Assembly: GCA_014058105.1 (NCBI GenBank)
Contig: JACGCM010002894.1
Coordinates: forward strand, 1,116,001-1,180,000
Direction: 5' to 3'
Length of the DNA: 64,000 nt
From: Kingdonia uniflora
Lineage: Eukaryota; Streptophyta; Magnoliopsida; Ranunculales; Circaeasteraceae
Below, piece by piece: positions 22,800 through 34,020 of the stretch (position 1 is the stretch's first letter; every line of letters starts with the position of its first letter). The translations under genes and the position numbers were made by a program. The notes beneath the pieces are model-generated. The model worked only from the letters and a program-made list of their open reading frames with translations, ran no database searches and was not told the DNA's origin.

Positions 22800-23850
22800 A
22801 CAAAATAACAACTTTAGAACCATCCATATTAAAATTCTTAAGTACTTTGCCGATGTACTCAACTTGAGATAACTTCAATTCTCACTGATTTTTGTCCCTT
22901 ATAATATGCATACCAAGAACTTGTTTCGCCGCACCCAAGTTCTTCATAGAAAAACTCCCGGGATAACTGTTCCTTCAACTTGGCAATTTCTCCCATGTCA
23001 GCACTTGCTACCAACATATCATCTACATACAAAAGTAGAATAATATACAAGTACCCTGTATTCTTGATAAAACAATAGTGATCCGCATTTCTCTTCGAAT
23101 AACCATTTCTAGACATGAATTGTTCAAACTTCAAATACCACTGTCTCGGTGCTTGTTTCAAACTATATAAACTCTTCGTAAGCCTACACACAAGATCATC
23201 TTTCCCTTTCACAGAGTACCCTTCTGGCTCCTTCATATAAATTTCTTCATCGAGGTTGCCGTGAAGAAATGTTATCTTGACATCAAGTTGCTCAAGATGC
23301 AAATCTTCAACTGTAATTATATTCATCACAACCCAAATTGTAGACATCTTTACAACATAAGCAAAGATCTCACCGAAATCAACGCCTTCTTTCTGCTGAA
23401 AGCCTTCACCACAAGTCTAGCCTTGATTCTCCTTGAACCATCAGATTCTTACTTTAGTCTGTATACCCACTTGTTGTGCAATGTTCTTTTCCCTTACGGT
23501 AATCAAACTAAATCCTAAGTTCAATTTATTGATAATGACTGCATCTCATCATTCATAGCAAGCTCCCACTTGCTCTTGGCTTCCACATCTAAAGCCTCTT
23601 TGTAACTTTCAGGTTCACCACCATCTGTAAGTAAAAAGTAATTTAAGGAGTTAACGTACCTAGTCGGAATTCTTGCAGCTCTCGGCTCCTTTCGAAGTAC
23701 TATTGGAATGTCTAGATCATTAGGTTTCTCATTTTGATCTGGTTCATCAGACTCAACAACGACTTCTTCATCAACCTCTCGAGAGGGTTAATCATCTTCA
23801 ATGTCGACACTTTCTGCTGCTTCACTTCGTTTCTTTTCCATAAGTACTTT
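22800..23850 (-). pseudogene. copia reverse transcriptase region, 3' truncated
   Basis: In minus sense, sequence after the CACTA junction (23850) includes an acidic linker with an in-frame TAA near 23790, then RIPTRYVNSLNYFLLTDGG. The RT core holds EQLDVKITFLHGNLDEEIYM, SLYSLKQAPRQWY and the catalytic LLYVDDMLVAS (22859-23347). Pol stops near NMDGSKVVI, and no RNase H follows before the LTR remnant. It would have copied element RNA into DNA in virus-like particles. Confidence 0.85.
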
Positions 23851-24274
23851 CACTACTATAATTAGCGTCAATGGCCGCTACTCTGGCCGTGGCTAAAACC
23901 ATTTTCCACGGCTACACCCATGCCTAGGGTCGTGTCAACTGGTGGTGTGGCTAATGCTCTAGCACGGACCTGGTCGTGGCTATTGCATCACTTTTGGCAC
24001 GAATATGACAGTAGCTAATGGAAGAGAATAAGCACAACCCATTTGTGGCCAATACTTTCCAATAACTACAAAACTTTTTGTGGCTCTTACATGTCAATGA
24101 CTACACACCCAACCGTGACTAAAAAAAATTTACAAAGAAAAAACAAATTATATTTGCCTCGTAACCACCAAATAATATTTCTGCAAATAACGACATCATT
24201 ATATAACAATACACAATTTATTATCATAATATCTTAGACAATATACGTAATATAAATCAAATAAATATAAGCCA

Positions 24275-24790
24275 AAAAGTATCCTCCAATGGTAAATCAT
24301 CTTCTCACGGACAAGAAATCTCCTCACTGCAATGGGAAAATAACAAAAACAATTTGCAAACTTCGTACGCTAAATTAGACTTAAGAAAAAGAACAACGTT
24401 CAAGTGTAAAAGCTAATGGGTTAAGATCTTACCATGTGATATTAAGCTTTTTGAACTGGTTTGCATAGAACCCTGCAAGCATTAGAAACGTAAGTTTGTT
24501 AGGCATAATATCCTAGTACACCGGCAAGCATTAGAAATGTAAGCAAATAAAATCCTCTAATCGTGACTCATCTTCTCACGAATGATAAATCTCCCCCCTG
24601 CAATGAAAAAACAACAGAGAAAAATTTACAAACTTTATAAATTAAATTGAACTCCATAACTCACAAGAATAACCTTCCAAGTATGAAAGCTAATTGGTTC
24701 ATATCTTACTATGTAATATCAAGCTTTTTGGTCTGGTTTATATAGTATCCTGCAAGCATTATAAACGTAAGGGTCAAGCATAATATCCTA
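24275..24790 (+). repeat. Local direct duplication inside the CACTA element
   Basis: Two adjacent diverged units of about 250 bp (24275-24540 and 24541-24790) each contain CATCTTCTCACG, a CTGCAATG word, AAGCTAATKGGTT and CTGCAAGCATTA.AAACGTAAG. Confidence 0.6.
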
Positions 24791-25005
24791 TAGCAACAAA
24801 ATGGTGGAACGCGAATTCTCTATCTTGCATGAACAAATAAACAAAAATAGCAATCAGCCTCGAGGGTGTAACTGACCTGATCAAACTTTCATGCCTTGAT
24901 AAATGCTTTCATGAGAGTAGTATAAGTAATCGTATCAAGACTGAGCCCTTCCAGAGAAATAATACTATCCTCATTAGTTAAGGAAAGAAAGATATGGTAA
25001 AAAAA
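24688..25005 (+). repeat. Direct repeat, copy 1 (second copy at 26888-27230)
   Basis: About 320 bp run in parallel with 26888-27230 at over 90% identity by eye, with shared blocks such as AAGCTTTTTGGTCTG, AATGGTGGAACGCGAATTCT, CCTCGAGGGTGTAACTGACC and CTGAGCCCTTCCAGAGAAAT. Confidence 0.8.
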
Positions 25006-25594
25006 AAAATACTCAGACTTCATACATAAACTTGAAACTTGTTAAGGATAAGAAGAAAACTTACAATTTCCTTTATATGGTGAAATACTAATAACGCTTC
25101 CAGATGCCTCTCAGCAATACCAAATGCATTGATCAACAAATTAAGAAACCTAATTCCAACAAAAATGCTAGGAAAAAAACCCAAATTAGAAAAAGAATGA
25201 GTAGGCCTCAGAAGGATCTATTAGTTTCTATAATAAGAAAAAGAGGAAATCCATTTCCCCATATCAAAAAATAGGCAGCTTCTCATCATCATCGCCAACT
25301 CATTTTTAGTCTCATCATCACAAAAAAGTAACCAAGACTTCTATTTCATGTTGAGTAACTTTGGTGTTCACATTCATGTACCTTATTCATAGGCATGCTT
25401 CAACTTCTCTTGTAACTGAATAAAAGGTGGACAAAACATTAATGGAATCCTAAAATATAAGAAGCTTTATTAAGTACTAAGCAAATAAAGTATGTCTAGC
25501 AAAATTTGTTGAACAAAGATGCTATTAGTAAACAATACAAATATTACTGATAAATTACTGCACTATTACAGAGAAACGCAGCGGGAAGCCTTAC

Positions 25595-26089
25595 ATAGAC
25601 AACAACTCATAGTTATCCGTATCAGCCCATTTGCCGTCTTTTACCAAAGGTGATGCCAGCTGGTTATACCTATAAAAAAAAACCTGAATGCAACAATATG
25701 CTAAAATTAGACTTCATAATAAAAAAAGTTTGATAATTTGTGTTTGTACAATACAGCATAATCTAATGCTAACTAATAAAGATGATACAGTATTGAATAT
25801 AACCTACTATAAAGGTTAAAACATAGATGACCGAATGGCATGAAATTTGACACTTAGAAAGCTTCTTGATTGGGTGCAAGGTGTAAAGTGACACGGTTAC
25901 AAAAAAGCCTCTTGATTGTAGGTGAATGAGAAAGATAGGGGAGAAAAATAGTTGGATTACATAGAAATTTAGGTCACCTTCGGAAAACTCCATCAAACTT
26001 TTAATAAAATGGCTTTTGTAAGGTTCGAATAACTCTGAGGAGACATCAGAGAGAATCATGCAGTCAACGTAAGGTCCGGCGAGTTCCAT
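25595..26089 (-). pseudogene. Exon-like pieces carried by the CACTA element
   Basis: A minus-strand piece starts at an ATG (26089) and reads MELAGPYVDCMILSDVSSEL for about 40 plausible residues before becoming low-complexity. A second, 25595-25669, lies between a TTTTATAG acceptor and a GTAAGG donor and encodes about 25 residues with PLVKDGKWADTDNYELLS. Both look like real exons, and both lie inside a transposon that lacks transposase. I do not recognise the parent gene. They may be captured host exons or decayed element genes. Confidence 0.3.
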
Positions 26090-26887
26090 ATGACTTTTAG
26101 GGGACTGTGACTTGCAATGAGAGAGTTTTCTTTCACAAAAATGTCTATCAAATGCCTAAACGACTTAAAACTTCAATTTGTGACTAATAAATGATTTTGA
26201 TTCTTACCTTGTTATAAATATAATAGGGGTCACCGAATAACACCTTAGGTTTATACAAGCAGATAGGAATACTACTGTATTTACACTTAAGTATAAGTTG
26301 TAGTAAGGTCCTCTGAGACCATAAAAATGTGAACCCACTGACAAAAACCAATCTCACATGAAAAAGAAAATGTACAATAACCTCTCTTTATATCATTTTA
26401 GTATTTTACAAATGGACATCATAGGAGACTATATATTTTTCCTTGTATTTTCCCTCAACCTCTTCTTAACTTGAGTATAACAGATTAAAATTGCAAAAAG
26501 TATCATAGATTGTAAATTTGTTCATATTTAATAAAGTCTGATGGGGGTTTGCCAAAACCCTAGCTTCCTTCTCAATTTTGTTTAGCATTTTACTGCCTTC
26601 CCCCTGCCTTCATTATTAATAACATATTTATACAGAATTTAAGTTGAATTAGCGGCAAAATAAACACAATACAAAAGTAAATACCACTTGGTGCAACAAT
26701 TTGAATTGGTCCAAGTGCCCAACGTGTCACTAATAGCTCTCCAGCATATATTATCTCGAATCTGCAAATGCTAGTTATTGAAGTTAATAATAGAAAATAC
26801 TTAAGAAGAACCAGGTTCAGTCAAAAAATATATTTATATAAGCATTGAAATAATAAATCACCTCTTTACCATATTGCGTATATTTAT

Positions 26888-27230
26888 ATAAGCAAATTGG
26901 TTCATATCTTACTATGTGATATCAAGCTTTTTGGTCTGATTTGTATAGTATCCTGCAAGCATTATAAACATAAGGGTCAAGCATAATATCCTATAACAAC
27001 AAAATGGTGGAAATGTGAGAATGGTGGAACGCGAATTCTCTATCTTGCATGAACAAATAAACAGAAATAGCAATCAACCTCGAGGGTGTAACTGACCTGA
27101 TCAAACTTTTATGCCCTCATAAATTCTTTCATGAGAGTAGTGTAAGTAATCACATCATGACTGAGCCCTTCCAGAGAAATAATACTACCCTCATTAGTAT
27201 AGGAAAGAAAGATATAGTAAAAAAATAGTA
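26888..27230 (+). repeat. Direct repeat, copy 2 (first copy at 24688-25005)
   Basis: Same order of blocks as copy 1. Extra GTGGAAATGTGAGAATG precedes AATGGTGGAACGCG, a small local duplication of the GGTGGAA word. Confidence 0.8.
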
Positions 27231-27239
27231 CTCTTACTA

Positions 27240-29280
27240 AATTTGTTGTTAAACATAAGTATGAACACACATGGTGCTTTCATTCCTTATATTAAGTAAC
27301 ATGATTGGCACTTTGAGAATCCTCCATGTTTAAAGAAGCCACTAAAACCTCCTAGGGATGGCAATTGGAGTTGGAATTGGAATTCGATTATTAAGGCCAT
27401 TGATTGAGCAAGGCCACGAGAGTTTTATATCTTCCCAAAAGTTCCCTTGCATCATCGACAAAATTAAAAGGAATAGTTAAATTTACAGATTAATTGGAAA
27501 ATGCATGAAGTCATTCAAGGAACTAAGATCACTTATCACTACTTTTATAAGTTTACAAGTAAAGTCATCAAGGAACTGATCTCATGTAGTGAAATAACAT
27601 ACAAGGATCTAACGAAGATACCAGAAATGCAACAAAGTACATGAAACGAAATTATGAGATAAAAGATTGAGAAATCATAAACCTCATTTTAAAGGTTTAC
27701 TGGAAATCCTGAATAACATAAGAAAAAAATATGGGTATATCTATACCTTCGATGTTAGTGTCGGAGATACATGACACTAGACTTTTCTAAGCCACCATAC
27801 CATCTGTAGTAATGTAATTTCACATCTGAAGATGAATAGTAAAATTTTGGCGGTCCCTCCTGTTTAACCCAATCTTAAAGCTTTTGAATTGCCAACATCT
27901 AGTAGGAAGAGCGGTGGGGGATTAAGATCATGGAAAAAAATAAAGCATGTTCTTTATAGCATTATTGTAAATTAGACTAGAACATTCATCTTACATGTGC
28001 ACTTCATAATATTTTCAGATTGTGCACCTATAACATATAGATAATTTAGAAGCCATAAATTATTTTGTTAAGAAATGAAACATGGATGTTTGCTTCTTCA
28101 ACTTGGTTAGAAAAGACACATATTTCTCTTAGCTTAGCTTCGGTGTACTTCATTGTAAGATCTTCAGGTTGTGCACCTATAACATATAGATAAGTTTAAG
28201 AGCCCAAAATGGGTAAATCACAAAAACTATTCAAAAAGTAAAACTAATGCCCAAACTTACCCAACTCTTATATCACGAAAACAATTTAGCCTTCAAATTG
28301 GACTTTTTGTAAATGAAGACAAAATATTTGAAGCATAAATTTTAAAAAAATTAGACCACATAAAGCAATTTAACTCTCAATGCCACTCTATTTTTATTTC
28401 GTATATTGTTCAACCACTAAGCATTCTTGTTTCTTAAAGACTTTTAGTTTATCAAAAACTACTGAAAATTATTGAAGTATTCCAAGGTGATGCTCAAAAT
28501 GCAATTATAGGGATCTTCTTATCACCCATAAGGTCCACACTGCAGTTCTTATATCTAACCCAAGATGTCAAGATGCATCGTGTACATAAACTACTTGTGA
28601 CAGACCGAGTCATCTTCCATTTCAAGTCATTCAAGAGAATCTTAGGAGTTTCTAGACACCTAAAGAAGAATTGTTGATTGATTTTTTATCATCCAGAACT
28701 GTCTACCTATACAACTAAGTAATCTAGTCATGTAGCAAAGTCAAGGCTATATTTTTCTTCCATATACTACATCCCACTTTTTTCTTACTAGTAATCTCAC
28801 TTCAACTAGAGACTCAAGATCTACTTGATTTTTCTTATAATTAACTTTGTAGTTTAAAGGGTAATCTAATCTCTTATAACTATATTTTCTGATCAAATAA
28901 CATGTAATAGTTTTATCAATACAAACTAAAACTACCTAAGATAAAACCCCTTACATCAGCAAGAAAAACAAGGATCATACTAGCTCATTGACAAAAACAG
29001 AATCATAAACCCCCAAACCATTACAACTAATAGAGTCTATAGAGAACACAAAGCAGATGATCATACTAAAACCCAACTTGCAGTTAGAGCAAAATTTAGA
29101 GAATCCCCAAATCAACAACAAAATAATAATCCCCAAATTATCGGCAACAAAAAAACTCAAATGATAAATACCTCGAATTCGATGGATTCAATTTGATTAG
29201 TAAGTTGCAGTCTACAATTGAGTTTCCAATTGCTTTAATAAACCATCTGCTTTCGTTCATAACACAATCAAGTAAGAAAT
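27240..29280. other. CACTA interior without recognised genes
   Basis: It is AT-rich with no long frames. A word pair GTGCACCTATAACATATAGATAA recurs at about 28023 and 28173, suggesting a small local duplication. Confidence 0.5.
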
Positions 29281-29284
29281 ATAA

Positions 29285-29298
29285 AGAGAGAGAGAGAG

Positions 29299-29357
<59 letters not shown>
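29285..29357 (+). repeat. (GA)n/(GAAA)n microsatellite
   Basis: A GA run is interrupted by four GAAA units and then continues as a longer GA run, inside the CACTA right arm. Confidence 0.95.
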
Positions 29358-29360
<3 letters not shown>

Positions 29361-29631
29361 TTTCGTAGCTAAACATATCAATGAGAGTTTTTTAATTAAG
29401 AGAGGAATGGACCAAGAAGGAAAGATTGGGTTTCTGTAGGGAGAGAGAGGGGAGATTAGGTTTGGGTATTGTAAGTTCAATAAGAAACTATAAAATAGTG
29501 GTACAACCGGTGTTATTGGCAACAAATTTTAAGTTTTGGCCACGGTTAAAGTTGTGGTATTTTGTTATTGTCACAACTGTGGCCAGAACTAATTGTGACC
29601 GTGGTCTTTGGTCCATTTTCTAGTAGTGTTT

Positions 29632-30975
29632 GAAATCTTTATATAAGACTTCCTCATTGAATGTAACATTACGGCTCCAGATAACTTTTCGATTCTTCAC
29701 ATCCCAAAATCGGTACCCAAACTCATCACCACCGTATCCAATGAATATGCACTTCATCGACCTTGCATCTAGCTTTGTCCTTGTATCAGAATTAACAAGC
29801 ACATATGAGGTACAACCGCAAATGCGCAAGTAATTAAGGTTTACCTCTTTACTGGTCCATGTTTCTTCAGGAAGTCCAAAGTCTAAAGTCGTATGCTCTC
29901 TGTTAATCAAGTACATCCCCGTACTAACCGCATCCACCCAAAAACACTTTGACAATCTAGCGTTGAGTCTCATACTCCTCGCTCTTTCGTTTATTGTTCG
30001 GTTCATGCGTTCTGCAACACCATTTTGTTGCGGTGTTCCGGGAATAGTCTTTTGTCACCTAATCCCATTTGATGCGCAAAAGTCTTCAAACTCGTTACTA
30101 TAGTATTCGCCCCCGTTATCCGACCTGAGACATTTCAGTTTCAAACCGATTTCATTTTTAACTAAAGCCCTCCACCTCTTAAATTTATTGAACACATCTA
30201 ATTTGTTCTTCACGAAGTTGACCCACAGTTTGCGAGTAGCATCATCGATAAAAGTAACGTAATAATGAGAACCACCAAGAGAAGACACCTTGGTTGGCCC
30301 CCAAACATCTGTGTGTACAAGATCCAGCTTTCTAGGTTTACTTGATCTTCCAGATAATTTAAAATTAACCTTCTTCTGTTTCGCAAGAGCACAATCTTCA
30401 CAAAACTTGAGATCAACCTTAGCAAGTCCCTCTAGTTTTCCCTTTGTTACCATTATCTTCATCCCCTTTTCACTCATGTAACCGAGTCGTTTGTGCCACG
30501 TACTTGTATAAATCCCCTGAGTGGCCACATAAATAGTTGAAATGTTGTTCTGCATTGTATACAACATTCCTTGTCGCAAGCCTCGAGCTATTAGTATATC
30601 TCCCTTTGTAACCTTCAAGAAGGTTGTACCAAAGGTACTCACATATCTGCCATCATCCACCAATTTGTTAACCGATATAAGGTTACGCTCTAATTTAGGT
30701 ACAAGTCGTACATTCTGTAAAACCAACATTCCCCCTGAAGGCAACAACAACCTAGCGTCTCCCTTTCCAGTAATATTGCGTGCACTCTTATCTGTAAGAA
30801 CTTTACCGAAGTCGCCTTTAACAATATTAGTTAGAAAACCTACATTCGCAGTAGCATGAAAAGAGGCACCGGAATCAACTATCCAAGATTCATTAACATC
30901 GTCACACGATAGTAGTAGAGCCTTGTCAGAACTAACCTCCTCAGTAATGTTCATTGTATCTTTCTCTTCATCGAC
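29632..30975 (-). pseudogene. copia protease-integrase region
   Basis: In minus sense, WIVDSGASFHATANVG is the aspartic protease site (DSG, about 30870). The GAG-pre-integrase part has TWHKRLGYMSEKGMKIM. The integrase core has LDLVHTDVWGP, YYVTFIDDATRKLWVNF and LRSDNGGEYYSNEF, so the D,D parts are present. A TGA near 30055 splits the core just before PGTPQQNGVAERMNRT, which holds the catalytic Glu. The C-terminal part (30006-29632) runs to the CACTA junction. Integrase would insert element cDNA into nuclear DNA. Confidence 0.88.
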
Positions 30976-30979
30976 AATC

Positions 30980-31578
30980 TTCTTAGAAGAAGAAGAGTTA
31001 CAATCTCGCCTGAAGTGAGCCTTCTTTCCACAAGTTCAACACGCACCGGGCGACTTAGACTTTCTTCTTGACTGTGATCGACCCCTTCCAAATTTTGACC
31101 CTTTTCTGTAAGATCTCCCTCTTTCCTCGACGTTCAACATACTACCATTTAAACTCGAAGAGGGTTCAGATGTTTTAAGCCGATTATCTTCACTCATAAT
31201 CAAAGAGATTATAGTATCAAATTTGATATCTTCCTTCCCCGATGAGTTGCTCACAGCTGTAATGAACCCATCCCAACTTTCAGGTATCTGCCTTAAAAGA
31301 GCCCACGCTCTCACCTCCTCGATAAAATTAATTTTGACAGATTCCAGTTGAGGATGTATGGCATTGAACTCACTAATATGTGTTTGCACACTACCATTAT
31401 CCTTCATCTTCAAAGTAAACAAGCACCATAAAAGATGTACTTTGTTTTCCCCAGACGGTTTCGAGTACATAGCGGATAACGTCTCCATCCAACCCTTCGT
31501 TATCGTAACTTTGGAGATCGTGTGTAGAATCTGAGATGACAACGCTAACCTAACGGTTCCAAGCGCTTTGCGATCCAA
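30980..31578 (-). pseudogene. copia gag
   Basis: The frame 31578-31036 contains a gag pattern, with ALSSQILHTISK, LWCLFTLKMKDNGSVQTHIS and LLRQIPESWDGFITAVSN. It then has a basic RSYRKGSKFGRGRSQSRRKS tail. A TGA falls within the zinc knuckle, between its first Cys and TCGKKAHFRRDC; a TGG tryptophan is usual there. The usual retrotransposon order gag-protease-integrase follows directly. The frame begins internally; an N-terminal part may lie upstream to the primer site in other frames. Confidence 0.8.
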
Positions 31579-31772
31579 TCACCCCCACTAAGCAGCATTG
31601 TATTCTGCTGGCATCATCTCTTCTCCATCTAGTGGTAAATCAAGATCCTTCTGATAGAGGTAATCTTCTAACTGCATCTTCCACACTCCAAAATTTGATC
31701 TATTAAACTTCGTGATCTTCAACTTCTCCTGATCAACCATCGTTCTTCACCACACAAGCCCTGTAACACTTA

Positions 31773-31785
31773 CTTTGACACCAAT
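31773..31785 (-). promoter_or_regulatory. copia primer binding site
   Basis: The minus strand reads ATTGGTGTCAAAG next to the 5' LTR, a decayed form of TTGGTATCAGAG, complementary to initiator tRNA-Met. Confidence 0.65.
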
Positions 31786-32608
31786 TGTTGAGTCAAGGTA
31801 GCTACTCTCTCCTCTCTGACAAGAATGATATGCAAAATAAGCCCTAACAGAAGAAACGATCAAGCAAGAAACAATAACAACACAAAAGTTCCCAGAGGAG
31901 GGAAGTGGAAAACCCTTCCGGATAAAAAACTACTCCCCGAACAATTCACTATGTTAATCAAACGGATTACAACGATCTCTCCAAGCTTCTCAAGCTTTAA
32001 TGGAGTCTCTCAAATTCTAGGTCTAGAATTAAATTTACGTAGGAAAGATAGACTAACAAAATAACTTAAGTCATCTTTATATACTAGAGGACTAAATACA
32101 AGTAAAATGGATCTCGAGGCAGAACTCAACGTCTTAGAAGAACTCACAAAGGCAACCTTGCACAATGTTATTCGAACGAAATACAAAGTCGTTCGAACGA
32201 CTATAACGATTAAAGGTTCAAACCCTAGAAAACATGCATGCCGTTCGAACGAAATACAATCACATTCGAAGGACTTCTTCGATCTTTGAATCAAAACGTA
32301 AAAGCTGACTATCTCGTTCGAACGAGAATGGTTCTCGTTTGAACGACTTCGACCTACTTTGAGTTCTTCTTCAGCAATTTGAACAGAAATAACTTGACTC
32401 TTCAGGCAACCAATTCGAACTCCAGGTAACTTAACCAGCTCGAATCTTCAGGTAACTTAATTAGCTCGAACTTCTGTCGATCATAACCAATTCAAATCTG
32501 AGCATTGAAAATCTCATTTTCAATCCGTTTCAATCCAACTTCAATCCTTGAACTAAAATGATTCGAACTAAAACGACCTCGAACATAATTCGAGTTTATA
32601 CCTTAACA
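31786..32608 (-). repeat. copia 5' LTR, 823 bp
   Basis: The plus strand begins TGTTGAGTCAAGGTAGC and ends CCTTAACA. The U3 part (about 32150-32580) is full of TTCGAA words, several as CGTTCGAACG palindromes. Confidence 0.85.
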
Positions 32609-32692
32609 CCTTCAATCTTCTCTCTTCATTGATTTCTCATCTTAACAACCAAGAGATACTTCCCCTCTCACCATCAAATCCCAAGAGAACAC

Positions 32693-32778
32693 CCTCAGTT
32701 GGTAAGACTAGTGGCTTGGAAAATAAAAACCAAGAGGTCATGGGATCAATTCCCACAAACAGCTTCCAACTCAAAAAA
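32693..32778 (+). mobile_element. Short tRNA-derived SINE, TSD AAATCCCAAGAGAACAC
   Basis: The body has an A-box-like CTCAGTTGGTAAGACTAGTGG and a B-box-like GGATCAATTCCCAC, and ends in a short A run. The 17-bp AAATCCCAAGAGAACAC flanks both sides (32676-32692 and 32779-32795). The uninterrupted family A LTRs have this word only once. The element is only about 86 bp. Confidence 0.8.
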
Positions 32779-33098
32779 AAATCCCAAGAGAACACTCTCC
32801 ACTTTCTTCTTTGTAAAGACCAACTCTTTACAAGGTCTATCATAGAGGCTACATCTCTTCTAGATTTCATGTTTCTCCCACTCACAGAGGCTTTTTAACT
32901 CAGTGTATAATAGTCTAACAAAGCTCTAGCTTTTTTAGACTCTTTATTAGGTCATCAGCAAAGTACGCATCACGAGACAAACCATCGCTTTGAAATATAT
33001 CACATTCAAAACGAACTTACAAAACAGCCTACGTGGTTTTCGTTTTAACGACTTTCAGACTCGTTCGAACGAAAAAGCTTTTGAGCCGTAACTTAACA

Positions 33099-33820
33099 GT
33101 TGGTTGGTCACGTTTGGCCTTGATCTTGAAATTCACCTCTTGAATCCAATTATCCATCATCAAATTCGACTCCCTCCATCCGGCCACCTTGGACAACTAT
33201 CTTCCTTACCCTACCCAGAAATTTTCCGCATGTCGTATCATATACAAAAAATCATTTTAGCCCCAATTATAGATAACATGGACCAATTTGTTGTTATGGC
33301 CATCTATTGTCTTAATTTCAAAATGGCCTTCGCTAAACCGGGAGACAATGCTTGGACTACGATTGATTCAGAACAGTTCTCTCATGAAGTTGAAATTGAG
33401 GGTTACAGAGACGTCTTACACTTCAAGGGTCAATTCTACATTGTAACTGGACGAGGAAATCTTAGGATTATTGACATCAACAAACCTCATCCATAATCTA
33501 TAGAATATACAGCCAGTCCAGATACTTTGATAGGTTGGAAAAGGTTTTATCTCTTGGAGATGTTGGGGGAGCTACATATTGTCGCAAGGCTTATCCATAG
33601 GGGTGACGCCAAGACAACTTTTGTTAAAGTTTATAACTTGGATTCATGCATTAAGAAGTCGGAAAAATTGCAAACATTGGGCAATCATTCTATTTTCATA
33701 GGTAATAATACCTCCTCTGTACTCGCCTCCAATACGCAACATGTAAGCCTAGTCATGTCTATTTCACTGATGATAATCCTTATACTAGTTGGTCGTGACA
33801 TGGCTTCAACCTAGAGACGT
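33099..33820 (+). pseudogene. F-box/DUF295 gene copy 1, 3' part
   Basis: DUF295-type sequence runs from 33104 (VTFGLDLEIHLLNP) through QFVVMAIYCLNFKMAFAKPG, the typical WTTIDSEQFSHEVEIEGYRD and LHFKGQFYIVTGRG, to a TAA at 33494-33496. The same frame resumes with YTASPDTLIGWKRFYLLEML and ends near 33812. It continues the 5' part at 21828-22144 exactly, as judged against copy 2. One in-frame stop and the split make it a pseudogene. Confidence 0.85.
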
Positions 33821-34020
33821 AGATCTTGGAACCATTGTATGAAGGGATGACGTTTCGCCACCACTTTGGATTATGCTAAGTTTATCGTTGACTAAATGGA
33901 AAACTTAAGTTACAGTAATTATGAAAATTAGTCTTTTTAAAAGTGTTCTAAGATGTAAACAAGAATAATGGAAAACTGTTCATCTAACATATATGTACAT
34001 CAAATTTATTTCCATGTGTG

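Larger units (their letters stand above)
23851..29628. mobile_element. CACTA (En/Spm-type) element, 5.8 kb, TSD TTT
   Basis: The left end is CACTACTATAATTAGCG and the right end, reverse complemented, is CACTACTAGAAAATGGACC. TTT flanks both sides (23848-23850 and 29629-29631), the 3-bp duplication expected for this superfamily. Near the ends GTGGCTA/CACGGCTA-type words recur in both orientations (23870-24010 and 29530-29610), as subterminal transposase-binding arrays do. No TNPD/TNPA-like transposase was recognised, so it is non-autonomous. It sits inside the pol gene of the copia element. It carries exon-like pieces of unknown origin and internal direct repeats. Confidence 0.9.
22492..32608 (-). 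mobile_element. Ty1/copia retrotransposon nested in the family A LTR
   Basis: The plus-strand ends read TGTTGAGAATCGAGG (22492) and CCTTAACA (32608). The flanks are TCTTC (22487-22491) and CCTTC (32609-32613), one change in five, and uninterrupted family A LTRs support CCTTC-like sequence here. Sense is minus: 5' LTR 31786-32608, primer site 31773-31785, gag, protease, integrase, reverse transcriptase, then a shortened 3' LTR at 22492-22793. Without the CACTA insert it is about 4.3 kb. It is inactive, with nonsense codons in gag-pol, loss of RNase H and of most of the 3' LTR, and a CACTA element inside pol. Confidence 0.88.
22145..33098 (-). mobile_element. Solo LTR of family A, outer element of the nest, TSD GTTGG
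   Basis: The left part (22145-22491) begins TGTTTGGGTGAATGTGCGG and the right part (32609-33098) ends CGTAACTTAACA. Together they make about 837 bp that match the LTRs of the family A element at 39118-41618 along their length. GTTGG flanks both ends (22140-22144 and 33099-33103). In F-box copy 2 the same position reads CTTATGGTTGGTTGG without an insert. No internal region of family A exists, so it is a solo LTR. The copia element 22492-32608 and the SINE at 32693 inserted into it later. The strand is inferred from the 39118 element, whose PBS points to minus. Confidence 0.85.

Noticed and set aside
29268..29525. 85-codon minus frame with Leu-Ser repeats
   Set aside because: Translation of the GA microsatellite.
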